Source: a virus
Strand: one strand, 5' to 3'
Virus record (IMG/VR): IMGVR_UViG_3300028840_003061
Location: 1 to 61,837 of that record
Length of the DNA: 61,837 nucleotides
Below are positions 6,061-15,027 of the stretch, one piece after another (positions within the stretch are counted from its first letter, which is position 1; every line of letters starts with the position of its first letter). The translations under genes and the position numbers were made by a program. The notes below the pieces were generated by a model, which was given only the letters and a program-made list of their open reading frames with translations, was not told the DNA's origin and searched no databases.

Positions 6061-8072
6061 TGTATAGAAGGCTGGTCAAAGGGTTAAATCAAAAAGGGGA
6101 ACTAATTCCGTATACTGATAATATATATGATCATGTTACTAATCTTAAAAAGGATCATTATTTAAGTGTGTGTCTGTATAATGAAAAGCAAAGAGAGCGC
6201 TTCTACACCCCTATTGAAAAAACTAATATAGATACCGGAGAGGTATATAAAACCATTAATGGTGCTGCCGGTATTGATGATGTTGTTACGGATAAGTTGG
6301 TATTTGATTTTGATGTGAAGGATGGTAACTTAGAAGCAGCTAGAAAAGATACCTTAGAGGTTATTGCTAGATTAAACTCATATGGCGTAGAGTCTGATGA
6401 CATTGAGATTACTTTTTCGGGAAATAAAGGCTTTGGTCTTGTTGTAAATCTAGATGAAAGTATTACTCCAGATGAGCATAAAGATATGGCACTTGGAATT
6501 GCTGGAGATTTAGATACAACGGATTTCGTAATATACAACCCCTCTAGGGTACTAAGAGTTCCTTGTACAAAACATCAAGATAGTAAACTATTCAAAACTT
6601 ACCTTAGTTCCGATGAACTGAAAACGGCATCTATAGATGACATTAAACAATGGTCAAAAGAAGAGTTTATTCCAGACGATGCAATAAGCTTTCCGAAAAT
6701 TAAATTGCCGAAAGAGATTAAGGCGTTTAAGAATAAAAAAGAAGTACCAAAAGAAACTGTGGAGTTTGGTACTGAAAATCTTTACGATAAGATATGTACA
6801 CTTGATTTTAGTAAAAAGCCTAAGTGGTTGTCGCATTGGAAATATGCGTTGAGTAATGGGTATTTCCCATCCGGCATGCGCAACTACTCTCTTTTAATTC
6901 TTGGGGCAACCTATGCTGGACAGGGGTTCAATAAAGCCACGACATATCGAATGCTAAAAGGAGCTGCAGAATTACAAAGCGAAAGGTTTGGCCAAGATAG
7001 ATTTCCCGATGAAGAGATCTGGAAAAATATTATCGGACAGATATATGGAGGTAGTTGGACTGGGGGAACATATTCCGAGGATAATTTTCCAGAAGAGCTT
7101 CAACAGTATCTAGACGATTTGGGAATCGAAAGAACCCCTTCTGATGACGATGATAATAGATTAGTTGAGGTATTGGGAGAAGGGTTTGATGTTTTTGCAG
7201 AATATGCAAGAACTATAAATGAACATACTATAAAAACTGGGATACATCCTCTAGACGAAAAACTAAAAATACGTGCAGGTCATTTAGTGTTTATCTTAGC
7301 ACCCCCTTCTGTGGGAAAGACAAGCGCGTTGGTATCTATATTAAACCATACTAGCAAAATGGGAATACAGTCATATTTCTCAAGTTTAGACATGTACAGA
7401 CTAGAAGTATATAAGAAATTAATACAAAAACATACCAGAATGTCCGAGGACCAAATATTTGATGCATTTGTTAAAGGGGATGTAGAATTAATCACTAGAT
7501 TTAGAAATATATTAAAAGAAGAGTATGAAAATGTTAACTTGTCTTATAAATCTGGAGAATCGGTTAGTGATATGAGGAGATCTATTGAAAGCATTGAAGC
7601 GAAGACTGGTAAAAAAATTGATTTGGTTGCGGTAGATTATTTAGAGTTGGTACTAACAGAAGCGGGAGATCCAACTGCAGCAACCGCAGAGGCGGCTCAG
7701 AAGCTAAGAGAGTTAGCAAATGAAGGTAGAGTTGTGATATGTCTACTTCAGCCCAATAAACATAACTCTCATCCAAATGAACCCATTACTAGCTTTAATG
7801 GAGCAAAAGGATCTTCAAGTATTGCACAAGCATGTTCCGCCTTCCTGACGTTGCATAGGCCAGGTATGGATTCAACTAACGATAACGTAGATGATAATTT
7901 TATGGGAATAAATTGTGTAAAAAATAGAAACGGTCCTTTGTTCAGTTTGGATTTAGCGTGGGATGGGAAAACACAAACTATTTCAGAGTTAGATGATTCT
8001 GGAAGAGCTGAATTAAAAAGACTAAGGCAGAGACAAAAGGAAGAAAAAGAACAAGATGATGGGTGGTTGTAA
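6060..8072 (+). CDS. primase-helicase: AEP-like primase fused to a DnaB-type helicase
   Basis: The start chosen is ATG 6060 (TGATG overlap, GGAGG upstream); a TTG one codon earlier is possible. The N-terminal half looks like an archaeo-eukaryotic primase: the metal motif LVFDFDVKD (about residues 80-88), then FSGNKGFGLVV, the S-G-x-K-G-F motif, then LRVPCTKHQ, which resembles the nucleotide-binding segment of that fold. The C-terminal half is a RecA-type SF4 helicase: Walker A APPSVGKTS (about residue 418), Walker B IDLVAVDYLEL, and the arginine-rich C-terminal motifs expected in DnaB-like proteins. Classical T7 gp4 uses a TOPRIM primase instead. The protein should unwind DNA and prime the lagging strand for the polymerase at 9690. 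Confidence 0.85.
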   Translation: MYRRLVKGLNQKGELIPYTDNIYDHVTNLKKDHYLSVCLYNEKQRERFYTPIEKTNIDTGEVYKTINGAAGIDDVVTDKLVFDFDVKDGNLEAARKDTLEVIARLNSYGVESDDIEITFSGNKGFGLVVNLDESITPDEHKDMALGIAGDLDTTDFVIYNPSRVLRVPCTKHQDSKLFKTYLSSDELKTASIDDIKQWSKEEFIPDDAISFPKIKLPKEIKAFKNKKEVPKETVEFGTENLYDKICTLDFSKKPKWLSHWKYALSNGYFPSGMRNYSLLILGATYAGQGFNKATTYRMLKGAAELQSERFGQDRFPDEEIWKNIIGQIYGGSWTGGTYSEDNFPEELQQYLDDLGIERTPSDDDDNRLVEVLGEGFDVFAEYARTINEHTIKTGIHPLDEKLKIRAGHLVFILAPPSVGKTSALVSILNHTSKMGIQSYFSSLDMYRLEVYKKLIQKHTRMSEDQIFDAFVKGDVELITRFRNILKEEYENVNLSYKSGESVSDMRRSIESIEAKTGKKIDLVAVDYLELVLTEAGDPTAATAEAAQKLRELANEGRVVICLLQPNKHNSHPNEPITSFNGAKGSSSIAQACSAFLTLHRPGMDSTNDNVDDNFMGINCVKNRNGPLFSLDLAWDGKTQTISELDDSGRAELKRLRQRQKEEKEQDDGWL

Positions 8073-8521
8073 TGAAAAAAGTAGAATATACTAATTTCGG
8101 GAAAACAAAGTTAGTGCCGCATGTTACTTATACTGGAGGGGAAGTCGATAACCCACCTAAAGATAAGTGGGATGATGAATTATGGATAGGAAGAGGAGAA
8201 GATTGGTATGCTCTTTCGCATTATAGTCGAAATAATAAAACTGTTCTTATTGTAAAAAGGAACGATTTTATTGCAGCCGAAGAAACTAAAGATAGTAAAA
8301 TGGCTGGACTAGAAAAACGCCTGGAGGCCATTAATCGGAAAATAAAAAATGATAAATTTGATGTGGAGTTAGCTAGAAGAGAATGGCAAAAAGAACATGA
8401 ATATCTATTGGATAATAAATATGAAATAGAAAAAGAACTAAGAAAATTAAATGGCGATTTTGATAGAGTACTTGGTGACTTTGTTAACGAACTCACTAAA
8501 GAAGATGATTGGGACTTATAA
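8072..8521 (+). CDS. hypothetical protein with C-terminal coiled coil
   Basis: A 149-residue protein read from the ATG that overlaps the helicase stop (TAATG). Residues 1-70 look like a small beta-rich domain (WIGRGEDWYALSHY). Residues 75-140 form a long Lys/Glu/Arg coiled coil ending KEDDWDL. The position after primase-helicase suggests a replisome accessory, unproven. Confidence 0.6.
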   Translation: MKKVEYTNFGKTKLVPHVTYTGGEVDNPPKDKWDDELWIGRGEDWYALSHYSRNNKTVLIVKRNDFIAAEETKDSKMAGLEKRLEAINRKIKNDKFDVELARREWQKEHEYLLDNKYEIEKELRKLNGDFDRVLGDFVNELTKEDDWDL

Positions 8522-8760
8522 TGATTAATGAAAAAGCAACCAAGATGCTAAATGAATTACGTAAATCTCATGAATGGTGCTGTATTAAGTTAGTATCGGA
8601 TTATTGTTATGTATGGAATGTTGTGTTAACAAGAGGACATCCACATAATGATGATCATAAGCCCACAATATGGGGCATGTCTTGTGAAGATATTAATGAA
8701 GCAATAGAAAGTGCATATAATCAAGCTATAGAATATTTGGAGAAAGAAGATGAAAACTGA
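8521..8760 (+). CDS. hypothetical protein
   Basis: A 79-residue protein starting at ATG in a TAATG overlap with the previous stop. It contains paired aromatic and cysteine residues (EWCCIKLVSDYCYVW) and ends in an acidic helix. It overlaps the next gene. The pattern W-x-W near SYNQAIEYLE is seen in small phage proteins, but I can assign no function. Confidence 0.55.
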   Translation: MINEKATKMLNELRKSHEWCCIKLVSDYCYVWNVVLTRGHPHNDDHKPTIWGMSCEDINEAIESAYNQAIEYLEKEDEN

Positions 8761-8962
8761 AGAACAAGAAATCAAAGAAACAATCGAATTACTAAGAAAA
8801 AAGCCAAATAACCCAATCTTAATGGAGCTAGAAGATGGGGAATACATCTTATCTCCACGCAAAATATTTGATGATCTGGTAAGTGAAGTGAATGCCTCTC
8901 GTATTAAAAACATGGGAGAAACTGGTGAAGCTACGCTAATTACTATTGGAGAAGAAAGTTGA
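8750..8962 (+). CDS. hypothetical acidic small protein
   Basis: A 70-residue, Glu-rich, helical protein starting at ATG behind GGAGAAAGAAG and overlapping both neighbours. It contains LMELEDGEYILSPRKIFDDLV. No family is recognised. Confidence 0.55.
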   Translation: MKTEEQEIKETIELLRKKPNNPILMELEDGEYILSPRKIFDDLVSEVNASRIKNMGETGEATLITIGEES

Positions 8963-9249
8963 AAACATTGGAAGAATGTGTTAAGATATACCAAGAAACT
9001 GGTGTTTATATTCTGGATGCGTATATGCATGAAAATAAATATATACTAGAGAATATACAAGATATATTTGACGAATATGTAGAAGAAGCAGAAAATCACA
9101 GCACCCCCTTTTATCTACACGTTCTCCAGAGAATTAGCGATTGGCAAATAGATGTTGGGTTTGGAAAAGAAATAGAAGTAACAGAAGATATGTCTTTTGA
9201 AGATGTAATTGAGGTAATATTAGACGATGAAACTGAAGAATATCATTAA
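8959..9249 (+). CDS. hypothetical acidic protein
   Basis: A 96-residue protein with a TTG start in a TTGA overlap, ribosome binding site GGAGAAGAAAG. It is rich in Glu, Asp and Tyr, mostly helical, and overlaps the lipoprotein gene by 23 bases. The function is unknown. Confidence 0.55.
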   Translation: MKTLEECVKIYQETGVYILDAYMHENKYILENIQDIFDEYVEEAENHSTPFYLHVLQRISDWQIDVGFGKEIEVTEDMSFEDVIEVILDDETEEYH

Positions 9250-9703
9250 ACTACTAGGCTATTTTGCTCAGGGATATTTACTGGCATTGGGCGTTTTTTA
9301 TGGAACAGGATGCAGTTCTGTACCAATTAAAACTGAGAGAACCTTCTATCCTTATATGATACAATTTGCTAATATAACTGGAGTAAATAAAACCAACCTA
9401 AAAGAAACAAAGATCCAGTTTAGACCAAGAGAAGGGGCGACTGTTGGTACTTGTAATTGGTTTCATAACTATATACTGGTTGACCCATTATACTGGTTTG
9501 ATCAAGCAACAGAGCCGGAAAGAGTGGCGCTTATGTGGCACGAGTTAGCCCATTGTGTGTGTTATGCTGGCCATAAAGAAGGACATTTTAGCGATGGGTG
9601 CCCTAGACACATAATGAATCCCATTTTACCTGGGGATAGTTGTATGAGAAAACACGAAGAAACGTACCGAGAAGAACTAAGGAACGCTTGTGCTGGGTAT
9701 TAA
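9227..9703 (+). CDS. putative zinc metalloprotease lipoprotein
   Basis: A 158-residue protein. The N-terminus has two Lys, a hydrophobic stretch and GTGCSS, a plausible lipobox with Cys near residue 29, so the mature protein should be membrane-anchored outside the cytoplasm. A zinc-binding WHELAHC motif (HExxH, about residues 105-110) follows, then a further His and SDGCPRHIMNP, which resembles metzincin-like loops. A second HELAH protein is encoded at 56809. An envelope-located peptidase inside the replication operon is unexpected. It may modify the host surface, but the catalytic role is inferred from the motif alone. Confidence 0.7.
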   Translation: MKLKNIIKLLGYFAQGYLLALGVFYGTGCSSVPIKTERTFYPYMIQFANITGVNKTNLKETKIQFRPREGATVGTCNWFHNYILVDPLYWFDQATEPERVALMWHELAHCVCYAGHKEGHFSDGCPRHIMNPILPGDSCMRKHEETYREELRNACAGY

Positions 9704-12581
9704 TCCTGATAAAGATGGTGTTGACCATATTAATGTTTACTCTAAAGGTAAAACAGAATTGGGCAGGTTACTGACCAATTTCGCTAAAACTCCATTTGTT
9801 CACCCCAAGTATGGAGAGTTTTCTTCAATAGAGGCATTGTGGTATTGGTTGTCATGTAAAGAAGATAAACTGAGACCACTACATGGATTCCAAGCAAAAA
9901 AAGTTGGTAGAGAATGTGGGGGCGAGGATTGGGTAGATGATGAGGAATTCAAAAAAACAATCATAGAAGGAATTGCTTGTAAATTAGAACAAAATCCCGA
10001 TATATTAAAACTATTAAAAAATAATACCTTACCATTAAAACATTATTATAATTACAACGGAAAAGTAGTTGAACCAAAAAACGGAAAATGGGTACTTGAT
10101 TACTTAGAAACCTATTGTGGAGATCCTGAAGAGTATATTATAGATTCTAAAGAATCAGCTGAGGAGTTTTTAGATTTTGCTAGTAGTATTCCAGTTAGCG
10201 AACAAGTAAGTCTAAAAGATAATGTTATTACTATCGGTAGTTATGGTAAGTTTGAGGTAGAGAAAGAGTATGGCTATGTGTTGGATAGGTGGAGGGACAC
10301 TTCTCCTATAAAAAAGAATTATAAAATAGTAACTAATATAGAGCTATTTAATGAATTTAATTCTTATATTGATAAGCATGGTCTATTAGCCTTTGATACA
10401 GAAACAACCGGGTTAAATGTTAGAAAAGACCGCGTAATAGGATTTTCTATATCTGGGAAATCTGGGGATGGGTATTACTATCCCATGTATACCTGGAACA
10501 AAGAAGAGCGGGCCCTAAATCCCGTAGAACCAAATCTAAGCAAAGCAAAATCAGTACTAAGTAAACTGTGTAACAAAAAATTAATTACTTGGAACGGATC
10601 ATTTGACACTAGAGTAGTTAAAAATAACTTAGGTATAAACTTAATAAATTCTATATATATTGACGGCATGTTATTAAAACACCTCCTACAAGAAGAGGGG
10701 CCTTTTGGACTAAAGCCCACAGGAATAGAACTTCAATCAGAAATAGGATTGGATGTAGAAGAAGAGGCTAATAAAGAGCAAATAGAACTTAAAGAAAACA
10801 TAGAAACCAATGGTGGATCTGCAACAAAAAGTAATTATGAAATGCATAAAGCAGATCTTGATGTTCTAGGAAAATACGCCGCAGCAGATGCAGACCTAAC
10901 TTATAGAATAGTAGAGTATTACACTAAAGAACTGGAGAGACAGGACTTAACAGAATTCTTTTTTGAAGAAGAAGTAATGCCGTTATATAAAGAAGTAACT
11001 ATACCAATGGAAGATAATGGAGTGTCTTTAGATATGCCGTTATTAGAGTCTACAAAAGAAGAAATAGAAAACGACATCAAAAAACTAGAGGGGTCTATAG
11101 TAGAGGAGCTTTTTAAACTAGATGATGTCTATGACTGGTATACTAATTCAGTAGAAGCTTCTATAGACGAGACGCCTAGAGGAAAATATGCCCAAGGAGT
11201 TGTAGAGTTTTTTAAATTGGATTTACCTAAAACAGCTTCTGGTAAATATAGTACGTCTAAAAAGAATATAGAACAGTTACAAGACAGTGAGGCCAAAGAG
11301 TTCTTCTTAGGGAACATAAATGGATTTAATCAGGAAGTCCAGTTTTCTATAAAAGAAAAGATATATCTAAAAGAGAACGAAGGAAAGAAGATAAATATAT
11401 CATCAAAAAAACAAATGTCAGAAGTAGTATTTGATTATATGGGAATCAAACCTTTATCTAAAACAGACAAAGGATCTCCTCAATTTAATGACAAAATGAT
11501 AGAGTGGTTAGAGGATAATGATCACAAGTGGGCCAAGTTACTTCATGATTATAATAAGCTAATAAAAATAAGAGGGGCATATGTAGATAGGTTTTTGGAT
11601 AATAACGAAGACGGTAAGTATTACTTTTCTTATAAACAGCATGGGACTATTAGCGGAAGATATGGTTCAGATGCCCAACAATTGCCACGCCCGTTAGAAG
11701 AAGGTCAGGAGTCGGAACTAGTAACTAAATATACTAATAGAATAAGAAGGTTTTTTATATCTGAAGAAGGTAGGATTTTTATAGACTCAGACTATGAGAG
11801 CTTAGAGCCTCATGTATTTGCGCATGTTTCAGGAGACCCTGGTTTAATATCCATTTTTAATAAAGGACATGATTTTTACTCAACTATCGCTATTGCTACT
11901 GAGAAGTTAGAGGGAGTTAGTGCTGATAAAAAAGCGGATAATTATCTAGGTAAGGTAGATAAGCAGAAAAGACAACTAGCAAAAGCATATGCCCTTGGCG
12001 TTCCATATGGGATGGGACCTTATGCGCTTGGAAAAACCTTGGGAATAGAGACAGAGGACGCAGAAGATTTGATAGATGGATATTTATCAGCTTATCCTAA
12101 GCTAAAAGAGTGGATGGATAGTTCCAAAGAAATGGCACAAAAAGAGGGTCATGTTAGATCTGAGGCCGGAAGAATAAGGCATTTGCCAAAAGTAAAAGAA
12201 ATTTACAAAAGGCATAAGGATAACTTGATGGATTTCAAATATCGTGCTAGGCTAAATAAGAAGTTCGGAAAAGAAGTAGTACTTGAAAAGTACAGGGATT
12301 ATAAAAACGGAATAAACAACAGCAGGAATTACCAAATACAATCAATGTCGTCAAGTATAGTAAATAGAGCAGCTATAGCAGTTAATAGAGAGTTTAAAAA
12401 AAGGGACATAGGTGGATGGTGTTGTGCCCAAATCCACGACCAGCTAATAGCAGATGTGCCCTTAGATAGATCTAAAGAGGCTAAGGAGATAATGAAGTAT
12501 TGCATGGAGAATACTACAAAATTATCATTAGACCTAAAAGCGCCACCAGAACTGGCTATTAATTGGAATGAGGGGCATTGA
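9690..12581 (+). CDS. family A DNA polymerase with N-terminal NADAR-like domain
   Basis: A 963-residue replicative polymerase starting at GTG behind AAGGA. Residues 12-150 resemble NADAR (YbiA/DUF1768) proteins: INVYSKG, LLTNFAKTPF, a conserved Glu in SSIEALWYW, then KKVGRE, ACKLEQNPDILKLL and KWVLDYL. NADAR enzymes hydrolyse ADP-ribose N-glycosides. The 3'-5' exonuclease follows, with the DTET motif at about residue 236 and later Asp motifs (WNGSFDTRV; YAAADADLTYRI). The polymerase domain has motif A DSDYESLEP (about 699), motif B (RQLAKAYALGVPYG) and motif C HDQL (about 916). The fusion is continuous, with no stop or start between the domains. The polymerase call is firm; the NADAR call is by eye. 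Confidence 0.93.
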   Translation: MLGINPDKDGVDHINVYSKGKTELGRLLTNFAKTPFVHPKYGEFSSIEALWYWLSCKEDKLRPLHGFQAKKVGRECGGEDWVDDEEFKKTIIEGIACKLEQNPDILKLLKNNTLPLKHYYNYNGKVVEPKNGKWVLDYLETYCGDPEEYIIDSKESAEEFLDFASSIPVSEQVSLKDNVITIGSYGKFEVEKEYGYVLDRWRDTSPIKKNYKIVTNIELFNEFNSYIDKHGLLAFDTETTGLNVRKDRVIGFSISGKSGDGYYYPMYTWNKEERALNPVEPNLSKAKSVLSKLCNKKLITWNGSFDTRVVKNNLGINLINSIYIDGMLLKHLLQEEGPFGLKPTGIELQSEIGLDVEEEANKEQIELKENIETNGGSATKSNYEMHKADLDVLGKYAAADADLTYRIVEYYTKELERQDLTEFFFEEEVMPLYKEVTIPMEDNGVSLDMPLLESTKEEIENDIKKLEGSIVEELFKLDDVYDWYTNSVEASIDETPRGKYAQGVVEFFKLDLPKTASGKYSTSKKNIEQLQDSEAKEFFLGNINGFNQEVQFSIKEKIYLKENEGKKINISSKKQMSEVVFDYMGIKPLSKTDKGSPQFNDKMIEWLEDNDHKWAKLLHDYNKLIKIRGAYVDRFLDNNEDGKYYFSYKQHGTISGRYGSDAQQLPRPLEEGQESELVTKYTNRIRRFFISEEGRIFIDSDYESLEPHVFAHVSGDPGLISIFNKGHDFYSTIAIATEKLEGVSADKKADNYLGKVDKQKRQLAKAYALGVPYGMGPYALGKTLGIETEDAEDLIDGYLSAYPKLKEWMDSSKEMAQKEGHVRSEAGRIRHLPKVKEIYKRHKDNLMDFKYRARLNKKFGKEVVLEKYRDYKNGINNSRNYQIQSMSSSIVNRAAIAVNREFKKRDIGGWCCAQIHDQLIADVPLDRSKEAKEIMKYCMENTTKLSLDLKAPPELAINWNEGH

Positions 12582-12606
12582 CATTAAACTAAAAATATGA
12601 TAGTAT
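12578..12606 (+). promoter_or_regulatory. sigma-70 promoter within the end of the polymerase gene
   Basis: TTGACA (12578-12583), a 17-base spacer and TAGTAT (12601-12606) overlap the polymerase stop. It would restart transcription for the genes from 12625 onward. Confidence 0.6.
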
Positions 12607-12624
12607 AAATAATTGGAGGAACAA

Positions 12625-12807
12625 GTGAGTAAATACAAAGATTTAACGGAAGTCCTGGAAGTAGGGAAGTCCAAATATTACGATGATGATGATGTTTTTG
12701 ATCTTAAAGAGCGCATAATCGAACTTGAAAATATTATCGAACAAGCAAAAGATGAGCTTCTTAAGTATGTAGATGAAGATGTTGTTGAGGAGATATTTGG
12801 TGAGTAA
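12625..12807 (+). CDS. hypothetical coiled-coil protein
   Basis: A 60-residue acidic protein. The start is taken at GTG 12625 behind TTGGAGGA; the in-frame TTG at 12613 lies inside the ribosome binding site itself. An Asp run (YYDDDDVFD) precedes a Leu/Ile/Glu coiled coil. It is the first gene after the internal promoter. The function is unknown. Confidence 0.55.
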   Translation: MSKYKDLTEVLEVGKSKYYDDDDVFDLKERIIELENIIEQAKDELLKYVDEDVVEEIFGE

Positions 12808-12970
12808 TGTTGAAAATTATCGTTCTATAATGCAAGAAAGGGACAGAGTTAGACTAGAAGAAGTCGCTCTACGAATCTATTGCGCAAAAGATTTGTCTAT
12901 TGAAGAAAGTATCATTGTGGCTAAAAAATTCATTCGTGCTATGGACGCAGAAAAGCGGGAGATAAAATGA
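12800..12970 (+). CDS. hypothetical small helical protein
   Basis: A 56-residue protein. GTG 12800 behind GAGGAG is preferred over an upstream ATG at 12773 that would overlap the previous gene by 35 bases. It is Arg/Glu-rich and mostly helical, with IEESIIVAKKFIRAMD. It overlaps the next start by ATGA. No family is recognised. Confidence 0.5.
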   Translation: MSNVENYRSIMQERDRVRLEEVALRIYCAKDLSIEESIIVAKKFIRAMDAEKREIK

Positions 12971-14160
12971 GTTATACTGACGAACAGGTAAAATATATTA
13001 AAGAACTTCGTAATAGCGGATTAGAGTGGCAAGAAGTTGCGGATGCGTACAATGAACGGTATCCTACTATTGGAGATCCCAAGACACCTACCGCTATCCG
13101 AAAGACTTACTCTCGGTATAGAGATGATGATATTTCCGATGAGACTTTGGTTAAGAACATTACGACTACTTATAGCGCTAGAAAAGCGGCTAGTAAATTA
13201 CGTAAAGAAAATAAAGCTTTGATAGAAAGCGGCCTTATGGTTGAGCATTATATAACTGCAGTAAAAGAAGCAGTTAAAGATATTAAACCAATAAAGGTTA
13301 AAAAAAGAAAAAAAACAAAAGGTAAAAATATGACTATTGAACTTTTGTTTAGTGACATCCAGATAGGTAAAATCACACCTTCGTATAATTCCGAAGTAGC
13401 TCGTTTAAGGATAATCGAGTATGCTAGAGCCGTTATTTTTAAAATTGAACAACACATTGCTAGCGGTTATAACGTAGAAAAGATAGTACTTGCTATTTTA
13501 GGCGATATTATAGAAATGTCAGAAAAGCACTACGATTCTATGCGAGCAACAGATCACGGAACACCAGAACAAATCAGAATGGCTATTCAGTATATTCATA
13601 ACTATGTAATCATTCCTCTTGCTGAACTAGGAATTGATATGGATGTAGTTTGTATTACTGGTAATCATAGTAACGCCCAGGGCGGTATTAAATCTCATGA
13701 TCCTGGAAAAGAGCATTTATCATGGCCAATCTACCACGCTCTAGATATGTTAAGTAAATCTAGTGGCTTTAAGCATGTAAAATTTGATATCCCAATCGGA
13801 GCGTTTACTACTTATAAAATATATGGATCAACCATTTTATACGAACATGGGTGTGGTATTACTGTAACTGATTCAGGTATGAAAGCCCACGCATCAAAAC
13901 GATCGTTGCAGAGGGGCGAGTTTATTGATTTTATAAGAATCGGAGACAGGCATCAGATACAACAATTTTCTGGAGGAAGGTATATTGTTAACGGAGCTAT
14001 GTTTAGCGCTGACGGAGAAGGGCGGGAATATAGTAGTATAAAGGGATATTCTAGCTATGCAGAACAATTAATGCTTTGTTATGTAGAGAGAGAAGAGGGA
14101 GATCCTCGTTCCCCATTATATGATTCGTTTACGGTGCAACTAGAACACATCGGAGAATAG
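12967..14160 (+). CDS. metallophosphoesterase with N-terminal DNA-binding domain
   Basis: A 397-residue protein. The first 60 residues resemble a homeodomain-like or resolvase-type helix-turn-helix (TDEQVKYIKELRNSGLEWQ, then IRKTYSRYR). After a Lys-rich linker, the calcineurin-like fold shows LFSDIQIGK (D-x-Q where D-x-H is usual), LGDIIEMSE, ITGNHSN, YEHGCG and a late GDRHQ. These are the metal ligands of Mre11/SbcD-like phosphoesterases. Phage members are thought to act as nucleases or phosphatases on DNA. The fused HTH suggests DNA targeting. It ends two bases before the ClpP-like gene. Confidence 0.8.
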   Translation: MSYTDEQVKYIKELRNSGLEWQEVADAYNERYPTIGDPKTPTAIRKTYSRYRDDDISDETLVKNITTTYSARKAASKLRKENKALIESGLMVEHYITAVKEAVKDIKPIKVKKRKKTKGKNMTIELLFSDIQIGKITPSYNSEVARLRIIEYARAVIFKIEQHIASGYNVEKIVLAILGDIIEMSEKHYDSMRATDHGTPEQIRMAIQYIHNYVIIPLAELGIDMDVVCITGNHSNAQGGIKSHDPGKEHLSWPIYHALDMLSKSSGFKHVKFDIPIGAFTTYKIYGSTILYEHGCGITVTDSGMKAHASKRSLQRGEFIDFIRIGDRHQIQQFSGGRYIVNGAMFSADGEGREYSSIKGYSSYAEQLMLCYVEREEGDPRSPLYDSFTVQLEHIGE

Positions 14161-14161
14161 T

Positions 14162-14785
14162 GTGGCAAACGAACTTAAGGTTGATGATATATCGCACTTT
14201 CATGCGCACGATCTACATATACCAACTAGAACTCTCTGGATGGGAAGCCTAAGTGTAGACGAGGAAGGAAACCAAAGCGGTACGGATATTCATATGGCAG
14301 AGAGATTAGTAAAGAACTTGCACGTTCTTGAGATTGCCTCTGATAAGGCAGAGGACCCGATTGTAATCCTTATGGAGAACCCAGGAGGAAATTGGGATGC
14401 CGGAATGACAATTTATGATGCTATACATGCATGTAAGAATCATGTTACTATTGTTTGTTTTGGAGAGGTAATGAGCATGGGATCTATTATACTTCAGGCT
14501 GCAGACGAAAGGATTATGGCACCTAACTCTGAGATGATGATACATTATGGAGAGGACGGGTTCTTTGGAGATCCGAAATCCTTTATGAATTGGGCAAAAA
14601 GATCTGAAAGACTTCGTACTAAAATGGAAGATATCTACCTAGAAAAGATGAAAGAAAAGGATGGATCAAAGAATCGCAGACACATAAAAGCTCTGCTTGA
14701 TGAAGATACTATATTAACCCCAGAATTAGCAATTGAATTGGGGCTCGCGGATAAAATATTAGTAAATATAAAGGACATATACTAA
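14162..14785 (+). CDS. ClpP-like serine protease (cytoplasmic)
   Basis: A 207-residue member of the ClpP/SDH superfamily. NPGGNWDAGMTIYD matches the ClpP NSPGG strand. The nucleophile Ser lies in EVMSMGS (about residue 105), the His in MMIHYG (about 128), and an Asp in the GLADKI segment could complete the triad. There is no signal peptide, so it should act in the cytoplasm. In phages such enzymes can be prohead proteases, but this one sits in the early arm, far from the capsid genes, so host protein turnover or regulation is equally possible. The start is GTG. Confidence 0.85.
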   Translation: MANELKVDDISHFHAHDLHIPTRTLWMGSLSVDEEGNQSGTDIHMAERLVKNLHVLEIASDKAEDPIVILMENPGGNWDAGMTIYDAIHACKNHVTIVCFGEVMSMGSIILQAADERIMAPNSEMMIHYGEDGFFGDPKSFMNWAKRSERLRTKMEDIYLEKMKEKDGSKNRRHIKALLDEDTILTPELAIELGLADKILVNIKDIY

Positions 14786-15027
14786 TGAATAATTTTATTC
14801 TTTGGGCTGGAGCATTATTGCTTTCATATTGCGGATTACCTCTACTTATCGAAACAATACACGATGGACATGCTGATGGGGTTTCCTTAAGCTTTTTGTT
14901 GATGTGGTATATTGGTGAAATTTTAATGCTAATAGGGACTTTCAAATTAAAAAATAAACCCTTGACTTTTAATTACGGATTGAATACTATAATGATAAGT
15001 ATTATTTTATGGTATAAGGTGTTTTAG
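14785..15027 (+). CDS. PQ-loop (SemiSWEET-like) membrane protein
   Basis: An 80-residue protein with three membrane segments. The first and second flank GLPLLIETIHDGHADGVSLS, which matches the PQ-loop pattern (Pro followed by an acidic loop, then Gly-Val-Ser-Leu-Ser) of SemiSWEET transporters. Those proteins work as dimers and pass small sugars. It overlaps both neighbours. The fold is recognisable; the substrate is not. Confidence 0.65.
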   Translation: MNNFILWAGALLLSYCGLPLLIETIHDGHADGVSLSFLLMWYIGEILMLIGTFKLKNKPLTFNYGLNTIMISIILWYKVF

